64,000 nt of DNA. It comes from Pseudomonadales bacterium. GTDB lineage: Bacteria > Pseudomonadota > Gammaproteobacteria > Pseudomonadales > IMCC2047. The position numbers were made by a program, and so were the translations under genes. The notes beneath the pieces were generated by a model that ran no database searches, was not told where the DNA came from, and saw nothing but the letters and a program-made list of their open reading frames with translations. This document shows, piece by piece, positions 45,080 to 53,615 of the stretch. Within the stretch, counting starts at the first letter, position 1. Every line of letters begins with the position of its first letter. Location of the stretch: contig JACKNY010000001.1 of assembly GCA_024234615.1 (NCBI GenBank), positions 648,501-712,500 on the forward strand, read 5' to 3'.

Positions 45080-46135
45080 CTAAACTACCAGGTTCCGTTG
45101 CTCTTCAATTCCCATACTAAGAATAAAAGGATTATCATTTTGCCTTTGTTTAAAATCTTCCTTGGTCTTCATGCCAAGCCAGGTATGCTTTAATAATGTT
45201 TGAGCTGTCGGTGCACCCAAGGTTGAGCCTGGCCCCAGAATAATGAGTATGTCCGGCGCGAATTCTTTGATGGCGACTTCAATAGCGCAACTATAGTTGT
45301 AGGTTGTTGTCACTTGATGACCGAACGTGTAGCCATGTAATGCGTTTAAATCAGTGGCATAGGGTTGCCAGATATGTCCCCGCCCATCGATTATGGGAAG
45401 CACAGGTTTTTGCAACAAATCAATGGGTAACAGTTGCATTGCTTGCTCGGATATACCCTGCATCAATGGACTGTGGAAAGCACCATGATTGGGCAGAGCG
45501 AAGGGATACCTGTCTTGGACCTGAGGGAGGGTTTTTAATAATAGTTTAACGGCGACATCATTGGCTGCCAGTATCAGCATGCCGCCAAGATGTATAGAGG
45601 TATAAATTTCAGCTCCTGCCTCACGGGAGACAAGCTCAACTGAGTTTTCGCAATTTCGCTTGAGATCAGGATCAGGTAGCCACTGGTCATTCACCAGCGG
45701 ATAGATAACCTGGCCACCGCTCGCTTCCTTGTGCATGAGCCTCCCCATGCTGTTTACCACATGGATGGCGGATGGAGGAGACAAGGCGCCAGCGCAGGCG
45801 AGAGCCAAATACCAGCCCATTGAATTCCCGGTCACTGCAGTAATATCAAATTTATCCAAGTTAATCGTCAGGAAATCGGCTAAGGCGCAGGCGTAAATAA
45901 GCGAGGCGGCGTTATCTCCAGTAGTGTGCTGCGATGCGCGAAATGTGTCAGCGGAATCTAATTCCGAAACCGTCTTTTGACCCTGCTCAGTGCGATACTC
46001 ATCAATCAATTCTATAAAATGAGTTTTATTGGCATGATACTTTTTGAGGTATCCTAGTTCCGGTTTGTTATAGGTGCCCCTGCCAGGACAGACCACAATG
46101 GCGCTTTGTTTTTTCCGTTCTGTCATTGAAGGCAT
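45080..46135 (-). CDS. Stand-alone FabD-like acyltransferase with altered active site
   Basis: Acyltransferase-domain protein of the FabD/PKS-AT fold, about 351 residues. Numbered from the in-frame GTG 46153, the nucleophile is Ser111 in GNSMG (usually GHSxG) and the catalytic His is His227 in AFHSPLM. Two usual residues differ: the oxyanion Gln of PGQGSQ is Arg25 in PGRGTY, and the malonyl-binding Arg of xRGxxMQ is replaced by Met136 in SMGRLMH. This suggests a non-carboxylated acyl substrate. ATG 46135 lies just past the E1 stop. No ACP, KS or other fatty-acid gene is near. Confidence 0.8.
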   Translation of the reverse strand: MPSMTERKKQSAIVVCPGRGTYNKPELGYLKKYHANKTHFIELIDEYRTEQGQKTVSELDSADTFRASQHTTGDNAASLIYACALADFLTINLDKFDITAVTGNSMGWYLALACAGALSPPSAIHVVNSMGRLMHKEASGGQVIYPLVNDQWLPDPDLKRNCENSVELVSREAGAEIYTSIHLGGMLILAANDVAVKLLLKTLPQVQDRYPFALPNHGAFHSPLMQGISEQAMQLLPIDLLQKPVLPIIDGRGHIWQPYATDLNALHGYTFGHQVTTTYNYSCAIEVAIKEFAPDILIILGPGSTLGAPTAQTLLKHTWLGMKTKEDFKQRQNDNPFILSMGIEEQRNLVV

Positions 46136-46137
46136 TC

Positions 46138-48360
46138 TCACTGTTCGCAGCACACGGGAACTACTAGTTTAAGTGCGTTTTCAATAATGCTTTCTACGCT
46201 GGGCAAGACTAAGTTAGCGGCTGCCCCCAGAGGAATAAAGGAGTCCTCGGCGGCTACTCGCTGTATAGGAACAGTAATGTTGGCTTCAACCAACAGTGTG
46301 ACTAATTCCTCACCTATTGACCCAGTACGTCGGCATTCATCGACGATTAATATGGAGTCGCAAGGAGCAATGGCCTCGACAACGGCGGCTGCATTAAGTG
46401 GTAACAACCAACGTAAATCCACAATCCGGCAATTAATTCCGTGTTCATCAAATAATTTTTTGGCGGCCTGCAGGCTTAGGTGGTAACCATTGGCATAAGT
46501 CAAGATGCCGATGTCTTTACCCGCTCCGAAAATCCCTATCTGCCCTGGCACAATAGGTTGTCCAGTGCCAGGGGGTTCATAAAGAGAAGTCCATAATCCG
46601 TCGTTTGTTTCGTGTAAATCACGTGTCATATAGAGTGCAATGGGCTCAAGAAAAACCACGACGCGTTTTTCCTCATGGGCCAGTTTAATGCAGCTTCGCA
46701 ACATCTGAACGGCATCTTTACCGTTACTGGGACAGGCGACAATAAGCCCAGGAATGTCACGAAAAACATTAAAGGAGTTATCATTGTGAAAGTGGCCACC
46801 AAAGCCTTTTTGGTAGGCTAGACCGGCAATTCTGATCACCATTGGGTTGGTGAACTGTCCATCCGAAAAAAAGGATAGTGTGGCGGCCTCGCCACGAATT
46901 TGATCTTCGGCGTTATGCACGTAAGCCAAAAACTGAATTTCGGGAATTGGGAGAAGCCCATTGTGCGCCATTCCGATCGCAAGACCGAGAATGGTTTGCT
47001 CATCGAGCAGGGTATTAATCATTCGCGCTGTACCGAATTTCTGGTGTAACCCTTGGGTGACTCCATAGACTCCGCCCTTCTTGCCGACATCTTCACCACA
47101 AATGACGGTGGTGGGGTATTGCAGCATGATATCCGCCAGAGCGAGGTTAATCAGACGCCCCATATGCTGGGGCTTGTCAAATAAGCGTACGTCCCGGCCA
47201 AAGAGTGCTTGCCGCATCTCCTCGGTTGGTATCGGCAGAGGTGCAGGGAGGGCTGGTTTCGGTATAATTGATGCCATGACATCGGTAGCCGTTGACAGCT
47301 TTGGCCGTTGAATGGCTACTTCGGCAATTCGTTCGATTCGTGCCTCAAGATTGTTATAGAACTCGCAGATCTGAGGTGCCGTCATCAAACTGTTTTCCCA
47401 TATAATCCGTGCTGAGTGCAGGAGCGGGTCTTGTGCTTCAGTGGCTTCAAGTTGCTCTCGTGTTAAATAGCTGGTTTCCGCATCTGAACCGGCATGTCCC
47501 GCCAGCCGAATGGTTCGACAATGTAGAAAAACGGGTTTTTTGGTTTTCCGGGCATAGCCGGCGGCTTCAGTTGCCGCCCGCTGTGTGTCGAGCATGTTCA
47601 AGCCGTCACAGGTGATGTATTTAAGGCCTGGGTGTTGGCTATATTTTGCTTTAATCCAGCCCATTGGAGTCTGTGTGGAAATGCCGATACCGTTATCTTC
47701 GCAAATAAAGATGACCGGCATAGGAGAGCCCTGATACGCGGCCCAGGCGGCAGCGTTGACTGCGCCCAGCGCCGTGGAATGATTTGCTGAGGCGTCCCCA
47801 AAATTACAAATTACTACGGAGTCATGGGGCATGGTAGCGTCAACCAACCGGAGTCTAGAGGCCAAACCGATCGCATGGGCAGCCCCCATCGCTTTAGGTA
47901 AATGGGAGGCGATGGTGCTGGTCTGTGGTGGCACTAATAACACTTTACTTCCCAATACCTTATGTCGACCGCCTGAGGTAGGGTCCTCAGATGAGGCGGC
48001 AAAGGATAATAGTGTTTCATAAAGTGGCGCCAGCCCCATTACCTGCTTGCTGCGCTGAATCATTAAGGCACAGCTGCGATAATGCAGGAATGCCATATCG
48101 GTATGACGAAAGACTTTGCCAAAAACTGCATTACCTTCATGGCCAGCACTACCGATGGTATAAAAACTTTCTTTACGTGCGCTCAGACGGCGCGAGGTCA
48201 GGTCCAGTAGACGGCTCATGACCTGACTTTCAAACAGGTCAACGACTTCCCAGGATGCTAGATGGACATCCTGGGGGGTTAATACGACCGATGGTTGCGG
48301 AAAATCCTCGGCGCGTACCCGTTGGGTAAAGTTCTGATGGATGATTTCAGCACGATTCAT
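46138..48360 (-). CDS. 2-oxoacid dehydrogenase E1, fused alpha/beta
   Basis: ThDP-dependent decarboxylating dehydrogenase. Residues 1-370 are an E1-alpha domain with the ThDP motif GDASAN...N (188-223). Residues ~385-740 are an E1-beta domain with ICGEDVGKKGGVYGVTQGL, EIQFLAYVHNAEDQI and a C-terminal transketolase domain (VVDLRWLLPLNAAAVVEAI). Alpha and beta are usually separate genes; fusion is known in a few E1 families. Branched-chain, acetoin-type or other 2-oxoacid substrates are all possible. No E2 or E3 gene is adjacent. The acyltransferase gene starts as this one ends. Confidence 0.88.
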   Translation of the reverse strand: MNRAEIIHQNFTQRVRAEDFPQPSVVLTPQDVHLASWEVVDLFESQVMSRLLDLTSRRLSARKESFYTIGSAGHEGNAVFGKVFRHTDMAFLHYRSCALMIQRSKQVMGLAPLYETLLSFAASSEDPTSGGRHKVLGSKVLLVPPQTSTIASHLPKAMGAAHAIGLASRLRLVDATMPHDSVVICNFGDASANHSTALGAVNAAAWAAYQGSPMPVIFICEDNGIGISTQTPMGWIKAKYSQHPGLKYITCDGLNMLDTQRAATEAAGYARKTKKPVFLHCRTIRLAGHAGSDAETSYLTREQLEATEAQDPLLHSARIIWENSLMTAPQICEFYNNLEARIERIAEVAIQRPKLSTATDVMASIIPKPALPAPLPIPTEEMRQALFGRDVRLFDKPQHMGRLINLALADIMLQYPTTVICGEDVGKKGGVYGVTQGLHQKFGTARMINTLLDEQTILGLAIGMAHNGLLPIPEIQFLAYVHNAEDQIRGEAATLSFFSDGQFTNPMVIRIAGLAYQKGFGGHFHNDNSFNVFRDIPGLIVACPSNGKDAVQMLRSCIKLAHEEKRVVVFLEPIALYMTRDLHETNDGLWTSLYEPPGTGQPIVPGQIGIFGAGKDIGILTYANGYHLSLQAAKKLFDEHGINCRIVDLRWLLPLNAAAVVEAIAPCDSILIVDECRRTGSIGEELVTLLVEANITVPIQRVAAEDSFIPLGAAANLVLPSVESIIENALKLVVPVCCEQ

Positions 48361-48411
48361 AATGTTGCTCTGTAGTTACCGCAAGAACATTTAGTTATTC
48401 ATCAGCGAATT

Positions 48412-49902
48412 CTAGAGATCAAACTCGATACCCTGCGCTAGAGGAAGCTCGCTAGAGTAATTAATCGTTGATGTAGTTCTACGCATATAGCCTTTCCAAG
48501 CATCGGAGCCCGATTCGCGTCCACCGCCAGTTTCCTTCTCACCACCGAAGGCTCCGCCGATCTCAGCGCCGCTGGTGCCGATATTGACATTAGCAATACC
48601 GCAATCGCTGCCGACGACGGAAAGAAACAACTCTGCTTCTCGTATATCGTTAGTAAAGATGGAAGAAGACAATCCCTGTGGCACATCATTGTGTTGTTTG
48701 ATCGCATCGTTCAGATCTTGATAAGGATAAATATAAAGTATTGGAGCGAAGGTCTCTTCCTGAACAGTTCGGTCCGATTTCGGCATTTCAACTAAGGCTG
48801 GCGTCACATAGTAGCCTTCCGCGTACTCATCAACCAGTACGCGGTTGCCGCCCATTATCGGTGTACTGATGTTAGAAAGTGCCTGCTGCATCATTTTATA
48901 GGCCGCTTCGTCGATCAGCGGACCCACCAGCGTCTTAGGGTCCATCGGATTGCCGACACGGATACTTTGATAAGCGGCTTTAAGAGAGGGGACTAATGTG
49001 TCATAGATGCTGTCATGCACAAACAGACGTCGAGTCGATGTACAACGCTGTCCGGCGGTTCCCACGGCACCAAATAAAATGGCGCGAACAGCCATCTCCA
49101 AATCGGCGGAAGGACAGACGATAATAGCGTTATTACCACCCAGCTCAAGAATGGATCGCCCAAATCTTTGTGCGACAGCGGGACCCACCTTGCGGCCCAT
49201 GGCGGTGCTGCCGGTTGCGCTGATCACTGGGACTCGTTTATCCGCCACCAATTGAGCGCCAGTCTCAGCTTTCCCGATCAACAGTTGTGATAATCCTGGT
49301 GGGATGTTGCCGACTTCCTGTGCGGCGTCTTCAAAGAGCTTTTGACAGGCAATCGCAGTGATGGGTGTTTTTTCGGAAGGTTTCCAAATAACACTGTTGC
49401 CGCAGACAATGGCTAAGGCGGTATTCCAGCACCATACCGCCACGGGAAAATTAAAGGCAGATATAACGCCAATGGGACCTATCGGGTGCCAGGTTTCCGC
49501 CATGCGGTGACCGGGGCGCTCAGACGCAATTGTCAGGCCATAGAGTTGGCGGGAAAGACCAACAGCAAAGTCGCAGATATCAATCATTTCCTGTACTTCA
49601 CCCAGGCCCTCTTGGTAAATCTTCCCGCTCTCCAGGGTCACCAATTCGCCCAGCGTTTCTTTGTGTTCCCTGAGTTTATTTCCCAGGACGCGAATCAGCT
49701 CACCTCGTTTGGGTGCGGGTACAGTTTTCCATTCATGGAAGGCTGCCTGTGCTTCACTAATGGCACTCTCGACTTCTTCGGATGAACAGACTTTAATCTG
49801 ACCGAGAACAGCCCCATCAATCGGGCTGTGCACAACGAGTTCGCCGCCTTGAATGATGTTCTCATCAACTCCAAGACGCGATAGAATTTGTGTCAGTGTC
49901 AT
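48412..49902 (-). CDS. ALDH7-family (semi)aldehyde dehydrogenase
   Basis: NAD(P)+-dependent aldehyde dehydrogenase of the antiquitin/ALDH7A1 group, which includes aminoadipate-semialdehyde and piperideine-6-carboxylate dehydrogenases. Motifs are VISAFNFPVAVWCWN, the general base in LELGGNNA, and the catalytic Cys in GTAGQRCTSTRR. The C-terminal GGAFGGEKETGGGRESGSD is typical. The start ATG 49902 has GAGG upstream; 496 residues. It is the first gene of the E1 cluster and is divergent from a LysR gene. Lysine catabolism is possible but unproven. Confidence 0.88.
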   Translation of the reverse strand: MTLTQILSRLGVDENIIQGGELVVHSPIDGAVLGQIKVCSSEEVESAISEAQAAFHEWKTVPAPKRGELIRVLGNKLREHKETLGELVTLESGKIYQEGLGEVQEMIDICDFAVGLSRQLYGLTIASERPGHRMAETWHPIGPIGVISAFNFPVAVWCWNTALAIVCGNSVIWKPSEKTPITAIACQKLFEDAAQEVGNIPPGLSQLLIGKAETGAQLVADKRVPVISATGSTAMGRKVGPAVAQRFGRSILELGGNNAIIVCPSADLEMAVRAILFGAVGTAGQRCTSTRRLFVHDSIYDTLVPSLKAAYQSIRVGNPMDPKTLVGPLIDEAAYKMMQQALSNISTPIMGGNRVLVDEYAEGYYVTPALVEMPKSDRTVQEETFAPILYIYPYQDLNDAIKQHNDVPQGLSSSIFTNDIREAELFLSVVGSDCGIANVNIGTSGAEIGGAFGGEKETGGGRESGSDAWKGYMRRTTSTINYSSELPLAQGIEFDL

Positions 49903-50048
49903 ATAGGTATCCTCTAAATCGACTTTTGTTAACAACGGTCATAATGTGGCTTGCCAGTACTCCATCACCCTTCGCGATAACCCTTAGCTTCATCTTATTA
50001 ATACGAGATTTCCTCTATATTAATTGCAACATCATCCATTGGTAAAAT

Positions 50049-50083
50049 ATAGTTTTCCTGGTATGGATATAGGCGTAAACTAT
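50049..50083. promoter_or_regulatory. Inverted repeat in ALDH-lysR divergent region
   Basis: ATAGTTT (50049-50055) and AAACTAT (50077-50083) are perfect arms with a 21-base spacer, about 75 bases before lysR. Location and symmetry suit a LysR-type regulator binding site controlling both directions. Confidence 0.4.
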
Positions 50084-50156
50084 GGCTGGCATATAACATT
50101 AGCCAGCCCATGCGTGAGCGGATAACTTAGCTCAACCATAGAGAGGGATGATATCA

Positions 50157-51002
50157 ATGGATTTTCGCGCACTTCGTTATTTTATTGCTGTTTATGAGGA
50201 GTCCAGTCTGAGCGGGGCGGCAAAACGATGCTTTGTTGCGCAACCATCGATATCCTCTGCTATTCAACAGCTCGAGTCAGACTTGGAGAGCCAATTATTT
50301 TTACGGCATACCAAAGGGGTAACGCCTACGCCAAGTGGAGAAAGTCTTTATCCCTATGCCTGTAAAGTATTTGATGATATGCAAGCGATTAAGCACATGT
50401 TTAAAGAGCCTTCGCCGCAAATATCACTCAATATAGCCCTCATGCCTTTTTTATCCGGGAAACGCATTAGTTTGATCATCAAAGTATTACTGGCATCGGT
50501 GCCGGGGCTTGATCTGACGGTGGTAGATCTAACAGAACAGGCGGATGCGCGCATTATTTCCGAGACGCAAGCCCATCAAGACGAAATTTTTCATAAACTC
50601 TGGCGTGATCAGTATGTGCTTGCTATGCCAGAGGGACATCAGCTTTCAATCAAACCATCGATCTCTTTAAAAGAGTTAAACGGCGTTCCCTTTATCAGCC
50701 GTCAGCCATGTGATGTTAACGACGCTTGGAAGTTTGCCACGGAGAAACAGGGTATTACTCTGGACATCAAAGCGACTGTGAAAAATGAAGAGTATGCGCT
50801 CGATTTGGTGGCCGCTGGCCTTGGAATTTCAGTCGTGCCCAGCCACTCAACCACGAATCACTTGAATATTGTGACGCGCCCGGTTAAAGATTTGAAATTG
50901 GAGCGCATAGTAGGCCTCGCCTATAAAATCGACCGTTCACTACCCTTAGAACTGATCAACGCGATTGAACTGGCCAAGGAACAGATGAAGTTGATTGTCT
51001 AA
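50157..51002 (+). CDS. LysR-type transcription regulator
   Basis: The N-terminal winged helix-turn-helix is MDFRALRYFIAVYEESSLSG with AQPSISSAIQQLE. A periplasmic-binding-type effector domain follows (residues ~90-281). ATG 50157 lies 9 bases after GAGGG; ATG 50148 is also possible. About 281 residues. It is divergent from the ALDH7-E1-acyltransferase-hydrolase cluster and is its likely regulator. Effector unknown. Confidence 0.9.
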   Translation: MDFRALRYFIAVYEESSLSGAAKRCFVAQPSISSAIQQLESDLESQLFLRHTKGVTPTPSGESLYPYACKVFDDMQAIKHMFKEPSPQISLNIALMPFLSGKRISLIIKVLLASVPGLDLTVVDLTEQADARIISETQAHQDEIFHKLWRDQYVLAMPEGHQLSIKPSISLKELNGVPFISRQPCDVNDAWKFATEKQGITLDIKATVKNEEYALDLVAAGLGISVVPSHSTTNHLNIVTRPVKDLKLERIVGLAYKIDRSLPLELINAIELAKEQMKLIV

Positions 51003-51052
51003 TGAAAACCCTTAGCTCTTCCGAGGAGTGCTGCATATTTCCAAATGTGCTG

Positions 51053-51295
51053 CTATTTCGCGTTTATCTTCCCCGCTTTGGGAAGATTGGCATGATTTTG
51101 CCGCAGGCCGAGAATGTTACCGTCAGGATCTTTGAAAAACGCCAATCGAACCCACTCTCCCAGATTGATTATTTCGTCGACTTCAACATTATGTTTCATT
51201 AATTCATTATGCGCTCATACTGAAAAGGGGGTTGGTTCTATAAACCGAGTCATTTCCAATGGAAAGGAAACCAACAATGCCACTCGATCGACCAT
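51053..51295 (-). pseudogene. VOC (glyoxalase-fold) protein remnant
   Basis: On the minus strand the segment 51210-51056 translates to a typical VOC C-terminus (EIINLGEWVRLAFFKDPDGN, then ILGL). In the same frame and directly upstream is RFIEPTPFSV, but a TGA at about 51215-51217 separates the two parts and the residues normally between them (DD...) are missing. The N-terminal part seems eroded. A dead or decaying gene is the best reading. The rest of the gap 51003-51438 holds only the dinB control region. Confidence 0.6.
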
Positions 51296-51397
51296 GGTGA
51301 GGTTAAATACATTTTGTCCGTTCAGGTTAATCTCCTTATATTCCACACGGCACCACAATCTTTCAATAAAAAGAATTGATTTTTTTGAGAATAAATA

Positions 51398-51417
51398 TAC
51401 TGTTTGTTTGTACAGTT
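51398..51417 (+). promoter_or_regulatory. LexA (SOS) box of dinB
   Basis: CTGT-TTGTTTGT-ACAG (51400-51415) within TACTG...CAGTT matches the gammaproteobacterial LexA consensus CTGT-N8-ACAG. It overlaps a -10-like TATACT (51396-51401), so LexA would block transcription of dinB until DNA damage. Confidence 0.88.
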
Positions 51418-51438
51418 TTTGAAGGGTAAGGAGTCCTG

Positions 51439-52581
51439 GTGCCACCTTTGGCCGACTCACAACAGCTCCTGTTCATTCTACTCTGGTTGCTATGCTGCTT
51501 CATGACGGCTTTAACTCGTAAAATAATCCATTGTGACTGCGATTGCTTTTACGCGTCGGTAGAGATGCGTGATGATCCGTCGTTAAAGTCGTTGCCGGTT
51601 GCGGTTGGTGGTGCAGCGGATAAGCGGGGTGTTATCGCCACCTGTAACTATGCGGCGAGAGAGCAGGGCGTACGTTCGGCGATGCCTTCAGCTTATGCGC
51701 GACGACTCTGTCCCGGGTTAGTCATATTGCCCCCCAATTTTGATAAATATCGCGAAGCCTCTCGGCGTATTCGCGAGATATTTTTTACCTACACGGATTT
51801 GGTGGAACCGCTTTCGCTGGATGAGGCTTATCTGGATGTGACGGAATCGGATAAGTGTAAAGGTAGTGCGACGTTGATGGCGCGGGAAATTCGGATGAGG
51901 GTAAAGCAGGAGGTAGGCATTACACTCTCCACTGGGGTGGCGCCAAACAAGTTCTTAGCGAAGGTGGCAAGCGATTGGAACAAGCCGGACGGGGAAACAG
52001 TGATTTTGCCAGAGCAGGTGGAGACATTTGTGCGGGAGTTGCCGGTGCGGCGTATCTACGGTGTGGGTAAGGTTACTGCGGAAAAGCTTTTACGTTTTGG
52101 GGCTGAGAGCTGCGGGGATTTGCAGGCTTTTACAGCTATTGAGTTAGCCGAGGGTTTTGGTAGATTCGGCGCCAGCCTTTATGCGTTGTGCCGCGGTATT
52201 GATGAACGCGCGGTGCAGCCGAGTCAGAGCCGAAAGTCTTTGAGCGTAGAGCATACCTATAACGATGATTTACCAAACCTGGATGCCTGCTTAAAGCAAC
52301 TACCGGAACTGTTGCTGCAATTGCGCTCGCGCTTGCGCCGGGTGGATGAGCATTATTTGGTGACGAAGCAGTATGTGAAAATGAAGTTTAATAATTTTCA
52401 GTCGACGACGGTTGAATGTTTGAGCACGGTAGCAGATGAAGCGAATTACCATACGTTAATGACAACGGCTTTCGGGCGTGGTGAATTACCGGTACGATTG
52501 CTGGGTGTCGGCGTACGTTTTGTGGATTTACAGGAAGAGGGAAATCCAGAGCAGTTGGAGTTACCGTTGGCGATTAGCTAG
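51439..52581 (+). CDS. dinB: DNA polymerase IV
   Basis: Y-family translesion polymerase. The catalytic acidic residues lie in HCDCDCFYASVE and LSLDEAYLDVT. The HhH and little-finger regions follow, and the C-terminus LQEEGNPEQLELPL resembles a beta-clamp-binding tail. GTG 51439 has a perfect AAGGAG 5 bases upstream and gives 380 residues with a hydrophobic 21-residue leader; the family-like start is ATG 51502 (MTALTRKIIHCDCDC, 359 residues) but it has no clear ribosome site. SOS-controlled by the box upstream. Confidence 0.94.
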   Translation: MPPLADSQQLLFILLWLLCCFMTALTRKIIHCDCDCFYASVEMRDDPSLKSLPVAVGGAADKRGVIATCNYAAREQGVRSAMPSAYARRLCPGLVILPPNFDKYREASRRIREIFFTYTDLVEPLSLDEAYLDVTESDKCKGSATLMAREIRMRVKQEVGITLSTGVAPNKFLAKVASDWNKPDGETVILPEQVETFVRELPVRRIYGVGKVTAEKLLRFGAESCGDLQAFTAIELAEGFGRFGASLYALCRGIDERAVQPSQSRKSLSVEHTYNDDLPNLDACLKQLPELLLQLRSRLRRVDEHYLVTKQYVKMKFNNFQSTTVECLSTVADEANYHTLMTTAFGRGELPVRLLGVGVRFVDLQEEGNPEQLELPLAIS

Positions 52582-52730
52582 CGCGACTCCATTAGAGTCG
52601 ATCCCAGGGGTAGGTTTTATGAGCTGATTCGCTGAATTTTGGCTAAAGCCGTTTTTCTTTGTTCGTTTTATTGCCATAATGCGCAAACATTTGTTTCCCC
52701 GTTTCCCAAATACTACTAAGTCATTCGTCA

Positions 52731-53615
52731 ATGCCCCCAGTATTAGAAGTGCGTAACCTGAGAAAAACCTTTAAGAATCTGGTTGCGGTTGATGATATTT
52801 CCTTTCAAATTGAGCCCGGTATCTGCTTTGGTTTGTTAGGACCTAACGGCGCAGGAAAAACCACGACGATTGAAATGATTGAAGGGATTACTGAGCCTAC
52901 TAGCGGTGAAATTATTTACCGGGGTAAACCGAGGGATAAAAGCTTCACCTTGGAGGCAGGTATTCAATTTCAATCGACCTCGGTGATGGAGCGGTTGTCT
53001 TCGCGGGAAATTTTGGAGCTGTTTCACAGCCTGTATCCGAAAACCATCCCTATGCAGAAGCTGATTGACCTGTGTGATTTGGAACCCTTGTTAAAGACAC
53101 CCGCAGATAAACTTTCCGGCGGTCAGAAACAAAGGTTGATGTTCGCGCTGTCATTGGTGAATGATCCTGAAATTGTGTTTTTGGATGAGCCGACCACTGG
53201 TCTCGATCCGCAGTCGCGGCGTAACCTCTGGAAATTGGTTGAGCGCATCAAAAGTAAGGGCAAAAATGTCGTACTGACGACGCATTATATGGATGAGGCG
53301 GAAATACTCTGTGATTATCTGGTGATCATTGATCACGGTAAAATTATCGCCGAAGGTCCGCCGCAGAAATTGATGAAAACTCATTTTGACTATTTTTATG
53401 TCTGTATCGATAAAGAGGATTTTCATCCCAAGCAGGGTTACTTTGACGAACCGTTGGTGACTCATAATGGTCATGTTGAAATTCAAAGCAAATCAGTGGA
53501 AGCCACTCTGCAAAACTTGATCCAACAGGATATTCGTTTGCACTCTTTACGTGTCAGAAATCCTACCCTGGAGGACTTATTTTTAAAATTAACGGGGCAT
53601 AGTTTGCGTGACTAG
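52731..53615 (+). CDS. ABC-2 exporter ATP-binding protein
   Basis: ABC ATPase, 294 residues. Walker A is GPNGAGKTT (near residue 36), the signature is LSGGQKQRL, and Walker B is EIVFLDEPTTGLDP. The C-terminal extension (~220-290) is typical of the multidrug/DrrA-like group. It overlaps the permease gene by 8 bases. Substrate not predicted. Confidence 0.93.
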   Translation: MPPVLEVRNLRKTFKNLVAVDDISFQIEPGICFGLLGPNGAGKTTTIEMIEGITEPTSGEIIYRGKPRDKSFTLEAGIQFQSTSVMERLSSREILELFHSLYPKTIPMQKLIDLCDLEPLLKTPADKLSGGQKQRLMFALSLVNDPEIVFLDEPTTGLDPQSRRNLWKLVERIKSKGKNVVLTTHYMDEAEILCDYLVIIDHGKIIAEGPPQKLMKTHFDYFYVCIDKEDFHPKQGYFDEPLVTHNGHVEIQSKSVEATLQNLIQQDIRLHSLRVRNPTLEDLFLKLTGHSLRD

